Positions 7,326 through 16,166 are shown, numbered from the stretch's first letter. The stretch: 40,964 nt of DNA from Deltaproteobacteria bacterium (GCA_022340745.1 JAJDNL010000053.1:1-40964); one strand, 5' to 3'. The notes: a model not told the origin generated them from the letters alone. Numbers and translations are program-made.

Positions 7326-8234
7326 TCACTCTACACGGAAGTACTGTAGTTGAAGATCGGTCAGAGTCTGCAAATAGTCCTCGGCGTACAAAAGATCATT
7401 GCGGCTTTGAATCTCGCCAAAAATCAGGGGGAGAAAGAAGCGAAGATCTAGGCCCACTTCGTTGAAACCTCGCGAATTAGCCTCATGAACAACAAGAATT
7501 GAGTAATAAGTGGTCAGCAGACTAATTCTGGAGTCTCGGCGGTACAGATAAGAATGGCCTCCCAAGGTGTTGAGAAAGAAGCCGGCGTAGCGATACATAA
7601 TATCCAAATTGGCTGTGGAAGATTTCTGCTGGTCGCAGGTCCGTCCACTCATGAGCCAGTAGTACAGGACACCCATGAGGGGCTCTGCCAGATCTGCTTC
7701 ATACTGGAGCACCTCGCGAGCGATATTCATTTTTTCCCTTCTCAATAGCCGAAAGAAATAATGGCTATTTTCAATTATGATCGAGGGTCTGTACGCTTCC
7801 GCGCTTATGGTTGGAGGCTTTTTCTCAAGTGTAGCGAGAATGTCCGTAAAAAGAGCCCAGCTGTCGCGGTAAGTCTTTTGAGAGCGGAAGGTTTCACCAG
7901 CATCTAAATATTTGCAGAAGGCTCGGAGTGATTGTTCAAGTTCCACACACTTCATAGTACTTGGCGCAGCTCCTTTTGCCAGAGGAGATGAAGGGCCAAA
8001 GACCTGACGTAGACGTTCCGCCGGGCGCAATGGCTTCGGTTCCGTTCCCTCCTGCATCTCAATGATGATACCCTCGAGTTCTCTCGTTCGCTCCATCCAG
8101 GCATGCCTTTCGGCATTGACCTTCTCCTCTGAGATTCTTTCAACCACCACATCCCATTTCCACACTACCAAGGCCAGTATTGTCCCGATTACAATGACGG
8201 TCAGGAGAAGGAAAAATGAAATACGTTTTGCCAT
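7326..8234 (-). CDS. Membrane-anchored protein of unknown function
   Basis: 302 residues. An N-terminal hydrophobic segment (about residues 5-27, ISFFLLLTVIVIGTILALVV) probably anchors it in the inner membrane. It is followed by a short charged helix (residues 28-62) and a mostly helical soluble domain of about 230 residues that would lie in the periplasm. I recognise no family and no catalytic motif. The start has only a weak ribosome site, but no better start exists. It lies between the DUF1566 gene and the AsmA-like gene, separated from the latter by 713 bases, so there is no firm operon context. Confidence 0.75.
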   Translation of the reverse strand: MAKRISFFLLLTVIVIGTILALVVWKWDVVVERISEEKVNAERHAWMERTRELEGIIIEMQEGTEPKPLRPAERLRQVFGPSSPLAKGAAPSTMKCVELEQSLRAFCKYLDAGETFRSQKTYRDSWALFTDILATLEKKPPTISAEAYRPSIIIENSHYFFRLLRREKMNIAREVLQYEADLAEPLMGVLYYWLMSGRTCDQQKSSTANLDIMYRYAGFFLNTLGGHSYLYRRDSRISLLTTYYSILVVHEANSRGFNEVGLDLRFFLPLIFGEIQSRNDLLYAEDYLQTLTDLQLQYFRVE

Positions 8235-8329
8235 GATTAGTTTTGCCTACAGATATTCCACCGCCTCCAAGAAAACCAGGGTTCCAGAAGGTAACAGAGT
8301 CAACGGTTTTCTTCGGGAGGTATGCTCTG

Positions 8330-8530
8330 GCCCGGATATTTCATGAAAATGCTACAGCGAACGCGTTCCCCGTAGCGACTTGACCTGAGCGACTCGACCT
8401 GAGCGACTCGACCTGAGCTCGTCGACAGGTCTCGTCGACAGGTCTCGTCGACAGGTCTCGCTGCAGGGATTCAATCCACCTCAGGCGAACGCCTTCTGAC
8501 GCGTTTTTCCTCGGCGTGGACATGCAACAT
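8330..8530. repeat. Palindromic tandem repeat with a GCCCGGATATTTCATGAA end
   Basis: Begins at 8330 with the same end as the 6459 element. It continues with 14-nt tandem units (AGCGACTCGACCTG type, 8373-8414) that convert into 13-nt tandem units CTCGTCGACAGGT at 8418, 8431 and 8444. The right units are approximate reverse complements of the left ones, so the block is one large palindrome. GCGAACGCGTT near 8357 is mirrored by GGCGAACGCC near 8482. Confidence 0.75.
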
Positions 8531-8947
8531 TCAGGTAAAGATTTTTGCTGGTGAAATCTTCCACAACCATAGGATGCTTACCACTTTTTCTTACGAAAAT
8601 CCAGGGAATTTGTGCATGAGAGCGCCAAGTTCATAGCGTGAAGGGAACAAGACAAATCATTTCGGATTACGGGTTGAGGAAAAAGCTGAGAAGTCGGAGG
8701 TTGGACATCTTACGCCGGAATAATTTCTGTGAGACCTAAAATAACCTAGTTGAAATATGGTGCGCTATGGTAAGATAAAAGTGACCCCGATAAGCCGCGC
8801 GAGGGGACTTGATTCCGAGAAGACCAACCTACGAATCCGCTCATGTACTTGGAGTGAGGCCAGTTGAGATCCCGGAACAACTGGAAGGGACAATAGGTGG
8901 CGGTGAGTCAAGCAGCGCGATGGTTTGTCGGGGTTTTCTTCGGAATT
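8531..8947. other. Non-coding stretch, nothing recognised
   Basis: About 415 bases between the palindromic repeat and the stop codon of the AsmA-like gene. I find no frame with a ribosome site, no tRNA and no heptad array. A degraded gene or an unrecognised small RNA cannot be excluded. Confidence 0.4.
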
Positions 8948-11179
8948 TCATTTTACCAGTTCTTCTAATCCTTGTTTGAGCTGCTTCTGTTTTTTTTGGT
9001 TCAGAGGCGGCTCGGCAGTTTGCTCGGCAGGCTGCTTCTTCTCCGGTTTCTTCAGAAGCTTTTTTCCTTCTTTCTTTGCCATTTTAGCCAACCAGCGCTG
9101 ATCCAGCCCATATACTGGTTCATCTATGGTGCCGGTTACCGTGAGGGGGAGCTGAACGAAGCCATGCTTATCGGCAATCTTGGTTGCTATATCACGAAGC
9201 GGCGGGATTTTGCCAACATACTGAGCTCTGATTTGGAGGGATAGATGCACGTCAAGCGTTTTGTCCACTAGACTCGCGGTGCCAGTACCTTCGGCTTGGA
9301 CTATAGGTCCCACCAGATGAAACCTTTTGAGGGTGGCAATTCCCTTGCTGGTAAGTACCCTTGCAGTGACCTGGGAGAAGCGGAGATGTTGGAGATCTTC
9401 CGCTTGGAACAATTGTGCAAACTTGACGAAGAGAGGATGTCCAGAGAACTCTGCCTCATTGATGTTCAAAATAGTACGGGACTGAACTGCGGGCAGATTA
9501 GTGCCACTCCCCTTTGCTCGCGAAATCATGTTGACATTACCCGACCAGCTCCCCTTCGTTTGCGGCCAAAAAGCAGCTATGATTTCGTCCAAGAGTATAT
9601 TCTCTGTGTAAATGACGGATTGAAAAGGCGGGCCCGGCGACTCGACATCGCTCTTCACACTTCCTCCGAGTGCACCACCATACAGTGATGCTGATAGTGG
9701 TTCCACTCGAAGCTTGCCGTTTTGGAGGATAAGCTTACAGTCCACATTACTTACAACTAGTTTGTTGTATAAGAACCAATCCAGATGAATCTCTCCCTGG
9801 GCATCCAGTGAGATGGGCTTTGGTCCTAACTGGCCAACTGTAGGTGGCAGATTGGCTTCGGCAGCGGGACTCGAGGCAACTGGCTCCACCACCACGTCTT
9901 TCCTTTGATCAGTACCAGGGGTGGATTCGGTTTTCAAGTCAGGCTTTTCCGGTGTCCCCTCAGATTTCTTTGTCGGTTCGCTTGGAACCGCGGGAGTTGT
10001 TGATTCAGAGCCGGGTTCTGGCACCACATTTTCCGCTAAATGCTTATCCCGTGCCGCTGGTTGCCCGGGATCCGCCTTGGGTTCTTCGCTTGGAGATGGC
10101 GTCCCTGAAAAGAGTGCCAGGAGTTCATCCAGTTTGATTTGAGGCGAATTCAGAGTGAAGTCGAAGTGAGGCCTTTGCTGCCACTGCGTAAGCACGCCCT
10201 GGATCTTGGCTTTCTGACCATTAAGCTCGAGATCGAGATTACCTATATCAAGGGTCTGTTGGGAACGAACTGCATCCAGTTGAAAACCGGCTTCAATCTG
10301 GAGGGTTTTTGTTAGGTTTTCGTCTTTTTTTATTTTGAGCCCGCTGAGGGCAAGGCTGCCTTGGGTTAAGAAGTGGTCAAAATCCTCTACTGCCACGGCT
10401 GCTTCCATTGTCAATGTGCCCTGCTGAATAAGGTCTCGGGGATTGCCGGCAATAAAAGGACTCAGAATGGTAAGATCGATCCCTTGGAGATTCATCTTCC
10501 CTTTCAGGCTATCTTTGGCCAGGTCATACGTTCCTTTGATGATCAGAGATCTTTCGTCTGCTCCCTGGACTTGCCCCTCTATTTCGAACGGAACGGGGGC
10601 AGTGGTTGAAAAGTCAGTGAAACGCGATCTGATGCTGCCTACTCTTAACGTTGCTTGGGGCTGCTGAGAAAGATCTACCAAGTTCAGTTGCCCATCTTGC
10701 ATAGCAAGCAAGGTAATAAAAAGGGGGACACCGGCGGGCTCTCTGTTGTGCTGCCTCATGGCAGGTGCAGTCTTTTCCGCCTTGGCCATCTCAGGAAGGA
10801 GATCGGCAATGTTCAGCGATCCGTCTTTCTGCCGGACAAGGGTGATCTCCGGCCTGGTAAACGCGAGGGTGTGGATGACGATCCTACCCTTAAATAGCTC
10901 CTTGAATTTCCATCGAAGCTCCAGCTTTTCGCCTTTGAGCAATGGAGCATCAGCACCCTTTTTTCGTATCTCCAACCCCTTGACACAAAAACCACGAAAG
11001 CCAACGCTAGCCTCTGCCAAAGTCACGTTGCGGTGCAGATAGTGTTCCAAAGGAGGCGTAATCATGGCGGTTATGAGTTCGCTGGTAAAGTAGAGCCGGA
11101 CAGACAAAACAAGTATCAAAACTAGGAGAACCAGCCCACCCAATATCAGAGCCGGCTTTTTATATTTCTTCGGCAACAT
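8948..11179 (-). CDS. AsmA-family protein (envelope biogenesis)
   Basis: 743-residue protein of the AsmA/TamB-like superfamily: one N-terminal transmembrane helix (residues 9-30), then a long periplasmic repeat of beta-rich modules. Family hallmarks are VTLAEASVGFRGFCVKGLEI near residues 51-70, repeated 'LxIxxxxL' strands, and a C-terminal AsmA domain with GIATLKRFHLVGPIVQAEGTGTASL and a 'GTIDEPVY' ending. Residues of roughly 370-470 form an unusual Pro/Glu/Ser/Thr/Lys-rich low-complexity linker. The C-terminal 50 residues are very Lys/Gln-rich (KKPEKKQPAEQ). Relatives take part in outer-membrane lipid or protein homeostasis, and the precise role here is unknown. It is monocistronic or first in its unit. 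Confidence 0.85.
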   Translation of the reverse strand: MLPKKYKKPALILGGLVLLVLILVLSVRLYFTSELITAMITPPLEHYLHRNVTLAEASVGFRGFCVKGLEIRKKGADAPLLKGEKLELRWKFKELFKGRIVIHTLAFTRPEITLVRQKDGSLNIADLLPEMAKAEKTAPAMRQHNREPAGVPLFITLLAMQDGQLNLVDLSQQPQATLRVGSIRSRFTDFSTTAPVPFEIEGQVQGADERSLIIKGTYDLAKDSLKGKMNLQGIDLTILSPFIAGNPRDLIQQGTLTMEAAVAVEDFDHFLTQGSLALSGLKIKKDENLTKTLQIEAGFQLDAVRSQQTLDIGNLDLELNGQKAKIQGVLTQWQQRPHFDFTLNSPQIKLDELLALFSGTPSPSEEPKADPGQPAARDKHLAENVVPEPGSESTTPAVPSEPTKKSEGTPEKPDLKTESTPGTDQRKDVVVEPVASSPAAEANLPPTVGQLGPKPISLDAQGEIHLDWFLYNKLVVSNVDCKLILQNGKLRVEPLSASLYGGALGGSVKSDVESPGPPFQSVIYTENILLDEIIAAFWPQTKGSWSGNVNMISRAKGSGTNLPAVQSRTILNINEAEFSGHPLFVKFAQLFQAEDLQHLRFSQVTARVLTSKGIATLKRFHLVGPIVQAEGTGTASLVDKTLDVHLSLQIRAQYVGKIPPLRDIATKIADKHGFVQLPLTVTGTIDEPVYGLDQRWLAKMAKKEGKKLLKKPEKKQPAEQTAEPPLNQKKQKQLKQGLEELVK

Positions 11180-11355
11180 TGATTCCCTCTACGTTTGCTT
11201 GGTTAAATTGGCAGTAACCTATAGCTTTTTTCCCTACATGTCAAAGTGGATAAAAGTTTTATGCAAACCTCATACCCATATTCATCTTAGGGCGAATAAA
11301 TGACGGCCGGAGATAGTAAGACCAGGAACTAAGACCTAAGTACTAAGCTCTCACA

Positions 11356-11679
11356 AGTCATTACACTACGCGCATCCGCGCTCCGTTGTCACTCGGGCTG
11401 CGCCCGTCATCAGGCCTTACGGCCGTCATTGGTGGTCATTTGCCTTCGGCGTCATTTATTCGCGCTCGCTGCGCTCCGCTCAGTCCCGCAAGCGGGTCCC
11501 TAGTCTGGGCTGGCGCCCGTCATTTATAGTCATTATGTAGTTATGTGTTTTCTTTATTATCTATAATCATAAAGACCTAGTGACAACAAGTGACAGCGAA
11601 GCGTAATGACGGCTTTAGCCTAATGACGGCCACTTTCAGTGGCCAAATGACCATAAATAATGCCGCAGGCAAAATGACT
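11356..11679. repeat. GTCA/TGAC hairpin-bead array, copy 3 (longest)
   Basis: About 320 bases. The left half has GTCA tetramers separating hairpins GGGCTGCGCCC, GGCCTTACGGCC and TTGCCTTCGGCG. A denser GC block (11461-11520) contains GCGCTCGCTGCGCTCCGC and CCCGCAAGCGGG. The centre near 11545-11570 is AT-rich. The right half carries TGAC tetramers with AGCGAAGCGT, GGCTTTAGCC, GGCCACTTTCAGTGGCC and TGCCGCAGGCA. Each half is a mirrored version of the other, as in copy 2. Confidence 0.85.
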
Positions 11680-11751
11680 CTATCGCTGATTGCTTTAGAT
11701 CGTTCGCAATAAAATGGTGGGTTCGTGAGGGAGGATTCGCGGTCCGCTCTT

Positions 11752-12822
11752 CTAAGTGCGGCGGGTAAGGGTATAATCAGCGATTTCGAGAAAGGAATCT
11801 AAGGTAGGTGAGGGTGGAAAAATTGACAGAGCTGATTTGGCCACAGCAATATAATTGCTCGCAAGCTGGTCAGTGTAGTCGAGTCCCTGATACTGTTTGA
11901 TAATTGTTTTTACCTCAGCAAAGGCTTTTTCATAATTACCCTCTGAGGTGATGAGTTCAACCAGACGCTGGCGGTCCACTTCGTTACTTGACTGCAGAGC
12001 GCGAATGAGGGGTAGGGTGATCTTGCCTTCCTGAAGATCCTTCCCCACAGGTTTGCCAAATTCCTCCTCACTGCCGGCATAGTCCAGGAAGTCGTCTCTA
12101 AGCTGGAAAGCGATGCCTAGGTTGAGGCCGAATAACCGCATGGCATTTTCTTGCTCCTCGTCAACCTCACCAAGGATGGCACCGATCTGGCATGCTGCCG
12201 AAATGAGAATCGCAGTCTTACGTGTAACAACCTCAATGTAGTCCTCTTCAGAGATCTCCAGGTTGTCACTGTTGATGAGTTGGAGTACCTCACCTTCAGC
12301 CATGGAGGTGGTAGTTTCCGAGAGGACCCGGAGGATTCTTAAGTTGCCACTCATCACGGTGAGGAGAAAGGAGGTGGCCAGAAGAAAATCACCCACGAGG
12401 ACAACAGCGGCATTGCCCCAGAGGGTGTTGGCCGATGGCCTGCCGCGCCTCAATTCAGCATTGTCCACAACATCATCATGTAGAAGGGTGGCGGCGTGCA
12501 GATACTCGAATACGATAGAGAGGGCATATTGATAATTGCCTTGGTAGTTGGATAATCGGGAGGCAAGCACCATCAACAGAGGGCGCAGACGTTTTCCCCC
12601 GCTGCGCATGATGTAGCGGGTCACAAGAGCGATAAGTGGAACACTTGAGTGCAGATTTTTTTTGATTTCCTCCTCGATGAGCTGGAGGTCATCATCCAGC
12701 TGCGCGAAGAATGAATACTGGGGGGGTGTCAAGTCTTTTGCGGTGCTCTTGGAGGACAATGGAGACGTTCCTGAGTTAAAGTTAGGGCTGGAAAAACGCC
12801 AGAACACTTCTACATAGCCCAA
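11752..12822 (-). CDS. ispB: Long-chain polyprenyl diphosphate synthase (IspB-like)
   Basis: Trans-prenyltransferase that condenses isopentenyl diphosphate onto allylic diphosphates to make the C35-C50 side chain of the respiratory quinone; chain length is not deducible by eye. 356 residues. Motifs are GKRLRP (76-81), the first aspartate-rich motif DDVVD (116-120), RRGRPS (125-130), KTAILISAA and the second aspartate motif DDFLD (243-247) followed by GKPVGKDLQEGKITLPLI. The first 30 residues are not family-like and the ATG lacks a ribosome site, so a start further inside, near LTPPQYSFF, is possible. It sits upstream of rimO on the chromosome with a heptad palindrome between. Confidence 0.92.
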   Translation of the reverse strand: MGYVEVFWRFSSPNFNSGTSPLSSKSTAKDLTPPQYSFFAQLDDDLQLIEEEIKKNLHSSVPLIALVTRYIMRSGGKRLRPLLMVLASRLSNYQGNYQYALSIVFEYLHAATLLHDDVVDNAELRRGRPSANTLWGNAAVVLVGDFLLATSFLLTVMSGNLRILRVLSETTTSMAEGEVLQLINSDNLEISEEDYIEVVTRKTAILISAACQIGAILGEVDEEQENAMRLFGLNLGIAFQLRDDFLDYAGSEEEFGKPVGKDLQEGKITLPLIRALQSSNEVDRQRLVELITSEGNYEKAFAEVKTIIKQYQGLDYTDQLASNYIAVAKSALSIFPPSPTLDSFLEIADYTLTRRT

Positions 12823-12939
12823 ATTGAGCCCATTGTCAAAATAATTCTAGTGTTTACCTACTGTCTATCCAGTAAAGCGCTCATGCCTTTAGCTCAGCAT
12901 ACTCTGCATACTAGATTTCGATAACCGCTATTATTTACT

Positions 12940-13080
12940 AACCACAGAGACGCGGAGAGCACAGAGGGATGCAATTGCAGATTGTTGATTGCAGATTGGT
13001 AAATATTAGGGGTCAGATTGGTTTAATTCTACAATCCACAATCCAAAATCTAAAATGTTCTCTGTGCCTCAGTGGTGAAT
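12940..13080. repeat. Heptad palindrome nested in an ACCACAGAG-type repeat
   Basis: Outer ends are AACCACA / GAGACGC / ACAGAGG (12940-12967) and the complementary TTCTCTGTGCCTCAGTGGTG (13055-13074). Inside, TTGCAGA words (12975, 12989) face ATCCACA and ATCCAAA words near 13025-13045. Unit spacing is 7 nt. It fills the rimO-ispB gap (12823-13154), which holds no gene. Confidence 0.8.
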
Positions 13081-13154
13081 TTTCAATCAGATGTTCTCCC
13101 GCCGGCATAATTCGGGTAAAAGTACCTGATCTTTCTATAAATTCCAGGTGGATC

Positions 13155-14501
13155 CTATTTGGCGTTTTCAACAATTTCCCCGACCAGATCATAAGGGTGA
13201 GCTTCGGTAATGAGCACATCCATAATCTCACCCACCTGACCGAAGCCTTTATTAATAAAGACGCAACCGTCGACATCAGGAGCTTGCGATACGAGGCGAC
13301 CCTCCAGGAGGAGATCTGTTTCGCCACTCACTCCTTCAACCAGGGTCGGCTGGACAGTGCCAACGAGTTTCTGGTGGTAATCCAGGCTGACTTTTCTCTG
13401 CAGACTAACAAGTGCCTGAAGCCGTTCCTGTTTGACTGTTTCTTCCACAACATCCTTTAGCCGTGTAGCTTTCGTCCCTTTTTCTGGTGAATAAGTAAAT
13501 ATTCCCAACCGCTGGAAAGCCGCCTTCTCCACAAACTCATAAAGCTCTTGGTAGTCCGCCTCCGTTTCTCCTGGGAATCCCACTATAAGTGTAGTCCTAA
13601 GAGTTATCTCCGGCAGATATGAGCGAATGAAACCAATGATTTCATGGAATTCCTCGGCAGAACCGGATCGACCCATGGCCTTGAGCAATCGTACGGATAC
13701 GTGCTGAAAAGGAATGTCGAGATACTTGCAGATGCAGTCATAGGACGCCATAACTTGTAGGAGTCTGCGGTCTACCCTCTGGGGATAGCTGTAGAGAACC
13801 CGAATCCATGAGAACGCGTCACTCTTTGCCAGGTCTGCCAAAAGGTCGGAAAGACGGGGTTCAGTGCCCAGATCCATGCCATAAGCAGTGCTATCCTGCG
13901 CCACCAGATTGAGCTCTATCACCCCCTGAGAAGCCAGCCATTCAGCCTCTTGAAGCAGGTCGTGCCGGGGCCGACTGCGGAAAGGACCACGGATGGCCGG
14001 GATCGTACAAAAAGTACAGCGGTTACTGCAACCTTCCGCAATCTTGAGGTAGCCACTGTAAAACGGAGTCGAAAGGACTCGGTGAGTTTCCGACGTCATC
14101 AAAAATCTGGGAGACTCTATACTGAGCCTTTGCGGGTCCCCTTTCTGAAAGTTGGCGAGGAGAGAAGGCAGCCGAGCAAACGAACTGGTGCCAACAAAGA
14201 GGTCAACTTCGGGCATTGACGTGGCCAATTTGCGGCCGTAACGCTGGGGCAAGCATCCTGCCACCACAAAAAACTTACACTGTCCTCGCTCTTTGGCTTG
14301 GGCCAATTCCAAAATGGTATCGATGGATTCCTGAGTGGCACTCTCGATAAAACTGCAGGTGTTTACCACGATAAGCTGAGCCTCAAGAGGATCCTCTACT
14401 GGCTTGTAGCCGCCATTCGTGAGAGCGCCCAGAATGACCTCGCTGTCAACCCGATTTTTCGGGCAACCCAAGCTTCTGAGATAGAAGGTTGTTGGTTTCA
14501 T
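13155..14501 (-). CDS. rimO: Ribosomal protein uS12 methylthiotransferase RimO
   Basis: Radical-SAM methylthiotransferase that adds a methylthio group to the conserved aspartate of ribosomal protein S12. 448 residues. The N-terminal UPF0004 domain has the three cluster cysteines Cys13 (GCPKN), Cys49 and Cys83. The radical-SAM CxxxCxxC is Cys158, Cys162 and Cys165 in GCSNRCTFCTIPAIRG, followed by PFRSRP, a pattern typical of RimO and not MiaB. A C-terminal TRAM domain is present (from about residue 380). The start MKPTTFYLRSLGCPKN matches the family. Confidence 0.95.
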   Translation of the reverse strand: MKPTTFYLRSLGCPKNRVDSEVILGALTNGGYKPVEDPLEAQLIVVNTCSFIESATQESIDTILELAQAKERGQCKFFVVAGCLPQRYGRKLATSMPEVDLFVGTSSFARLPSLLANFQKGDPQRLSIESPRFLMTSETHRVLSTPFYSGYLKIAEGCSNRCTFCTIPAIRGPFRSRPRHDLLQEAEWLASQGVIELNLVAQDSTAYGMDLGTEPRLSDLLADLAKSDAFSWIRVLYSYPQRVDRRLLQVMASYDCICKYLDIPFQHVSVRLLKAMGRSGSAEEFHEIIGFIRSYLPEITLRTTLIVGFPGETEADYQELYEFVEKAAFQRLGIFTYSPEKGTKATRLKDVVEETVKQERLQALVSLQRKVSLDYHQKLVGTVQPTLVEGVSGETDLLLEGRLVSQAPDVDGCVFINKGFGQVGEIMDVLITEAHPYDLVGEIVENAK

Positions 14502-14558
14502 GAGGAATGTCCCTCGTCAGTCCAGACCTTAACTATTAACCGGTGTGGGGAAGGGCGT

Positions 14559-14771
14559 CAAGGCAAGTAGTAGGCATAGGGCATAGGGTGAGAGGTCAGA
14601 GATCAGAGGACAGAGGTCAGCAGGCAGATTCCAGCTGACAACAGGGAGCCATTTCAACTAGGCACCAAATCTTAAGGTGTCAGGTTTCAGGTGTCAGAAA
14701 TGAAAAACAAAAAGGCTGAAACCTGAAACCTCAGTGCTTGCTCCATGCCCCATGCTCCATGCTCTATGCGG
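14559..14771. repeat. Nested heptad palindrome with drifting words
   Basis: Left run in one register: GGCATAG (14573, 14580), GGTGAGA (14587), GGTCAGA (14594), GATCAGA (14601), GGACAGA (14608), GGTCAGC (14615), AGGCAGA (14622). The inner part has AGGTGTC/AGGTTTC words near 14675. The right run is CTGAAAC (14716, 14723), CTCAGTG (14730), CTTGCTC (14737), CATGCCC (14744), CATGCTC (14751, 14758), TATGCGG (14765). The inner words are complementary to each other (TCAGGTTTCAG versus CTGAAACCTGA), and so are the outer ones (GCATAG versus CTATGC). It lies just downstream of the membrane-protein gene and upstream of rimO. Confidence 0.9.
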
Positions 14772-14796
14772 GAAAAGGCCCAAGGGGTCTTTTCCC

Positions 14797-15762
14797 TCAT
14801 GGTCGCCATGACACCACGGTGTGTACATCGATCTGGTGGAAAGCAAAGAGGCAAAAAATGACCAGGGCGAGCGCCACGAGGATGGCAAGACCTGGTCGCA
14901 TCCGCGGGACAGGTTTGTTTGGATTTTGCCAGCCCCGGCCCTGCCGCAAGAGAGATACTGCACTCATCATAACGTAACATGCAACCGCAAATGGGGGGAA
15001 GCCAAAGAAACCGAGGAGGGGCATTTCAAAGATCTTCAGCCAGCCGACGTGTGGCACGGTGTAGACCCACTTGGTGAGGGCCCAGTAGTTCCAAAACTCC
15101 CACAGCAGGCCACAGATGGCGCCAGCTGTCAGCAGGAGATAAAAGGTGCGGAGAGTCCCCTGCTGCCACTCCCGCATCAAAGAGCGCAATCCCAACCGGT
15201 GCGTAAGGGGTTCGAGGAGAAATATAAAAATACCCCAGACCAGCGGAAAAAAGAACTGAGGCCAGACAAGGGGCAAGACCAGGAAGACGAGCCCCGTGAT
15301 TACAAAAGGAACATACCAACGAGTAGAACCGGAGAGAGGTCGCAGTCGCGATTTCTTGAAAAGACCGTAACCATCCAAAAGCTCCATGGTTTCAAAGAGC
15401 CCCGGGAGCACAGTGGCGTAGCACACCGCGTATCCAACCCAGCGTTGGAGCATGTTTTCAGGCACCATGACGTAGTGCCAGTTGTTCAAAACCACATTGA
15501 ATAATTCAAAGATGAGCCAGAAACAGACAGACCAGGGTAAAAGGAAAAAAAACTCCCGCGGATGGTTCTTGAGCAGTGAACTGCCCTTACGGCGGTAGAC
15601 GAGCCCATCAACAATCAAAATGTACGGCCACCAGGCAAGAGGAAAAAACCAATAACCCACCACCTCAATGTCGAAAAAAAGCAGAACTTGGGCAGTGACG
15701 AGCGCGCAGAGACCTACCCAACCGTACAGAGGAAAGGGCCGACTAGTGGACAAGGTTCTCAT
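14797..15762 (-). CDS. Polytopic membrane protein of unknown function
   Basis: 321 residues with eight or nine predicted transmembrane helices and little else. A recognisable conserved stretch is GLLWEFWNYWALTKWVYTVP followed by LPLLGFFGFPPFAVACYVMM near residues 220-270. The 'WE-N' then 'W-Y-P' then 'G-P--E/A' pattern is loosely reminiscent of membrane carotenoid-cyclase or hydratase-like families, but I cannot assign it. No signal peptide or soluble domain. It is the last minus-strand gene before the divergent region facing sat. Confidence 0.75.
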   Translation of the reverse strand: MRTLSTSRPFPLYGWVGLCALVTAQVLLFFDIEVVGYWFFPLAWWPYILIVDGLVYRRKGSSLLKNHPREFFFLLPWSVCFWLIFELFNVVLNNWHYVMVPENMLQRWVGYAVCYATVLPGLFETMELLDGYGLFKKSRLRPLSGSTRWYVPFVITGLVFLVLPLVWPQFFFPLVWGIFIFLLEPLTHRLGLRSLMREWQQGTLRTFYLLLTAGAICGLLWEFWNYWALTKWVYTVPHVGWLKIFEMPLLGFFGFPPFAVACYVMMSAVSLLRQGRGWQNPNKPVPRMRPGLAILVALALVIFCLFAFHQIDVHTVVSWRP

Positions 15763-15810
15763 CCTTATTCAGCCTTATATCGCCAGATAGCAGATTACAA
15801 TGACGGAGGT

Positions 15811-16035
15811 TTCAGTGTTCAGGTTTCAGTGTTCAGGGATGAGTATGCAGGGTTCAAGCTTGGCCTTGGTGTTTTTTCTTGCTGACACCTGACACCTGAC
15901 ACCTGACACCTAAAACCTTCAGGTTGCAGATTGCAGAATTGTTCGAGTTTCGGTGGCCCTGGTAAATTTTAGTTGCAGCCAAGTCACCCAATTCTGCCTG
16001 AGCAAGTCATCAATCTGCAATCTACAATCCGAGAT
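15811..16035. repeat. Heptad mosaic upstream of sat
   Basis: Units TTCAGTG (15811), TTCAGGT (15818), TTCAGTG (15825), TTCAGGG (15832), then after a spacer TGACACC (15883, 15890, 15897, 15904), TAAAACC (15911), TTCAGGT (15918), TGCAGAT (15925) and TGCAGAA (15932). A complementary block ATCAATCTGCAATCTACAATCC ends near 16030. The second run changes word three times without losing register. No open frame. Confidence 0.85.
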
Positions 16036-16108
16036 CTTAAATTTTTTTGCTGTTATCGATTTTTTTCTATAATGTCAACCACTTTTGTGACCCTACTAAA
16101 AAGCCTAA

Positions 16109-16130
16109 TTTTCACGTAAATTTGTGAAAA
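16109..16130. promoter_or_regulatory. AT-rich palindrome adjoining the sat promoter candidate
   Basis: TTTTCAC at 16109-16115 and GTGAAAA at 16124-16130 are perfect inverted arms around 8 nt. It ends 7 bases before the proposed -35 box, a usual place for an activator or overlapping operator. The half-sites face the opposite way from the CRP/FNR/HcpR pattern (GTGA then TCAC), so the regulator is unknown. Confidence 0.4.
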
Positions 16131-16137
16131 AAAATGC

Positions 16138-16166
16138 TTGCAGATTTCTCTATTACAGGGTATATT
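16138..16166 (+). promoter_or_regulatory. Sigma70-type promoter candidate for sat
   Basis: TTGCAG at 16138-16143 and TATATT at 16161-16166 are separated by 17 bases, close to consensus at both boxes. It would start transcription near 16173 and give a leader of about 480 nt before sat. It is the best-looking promoter in the divergent gap. Confidence 0.45.

Noticed and set aside
16109-16130. HcpR/CRP-type operator before sat
   Set aside because: Those sites read GTGA then TCAC with 6 bases between. Here the half-sites are in the reverse order with 8 bases between.
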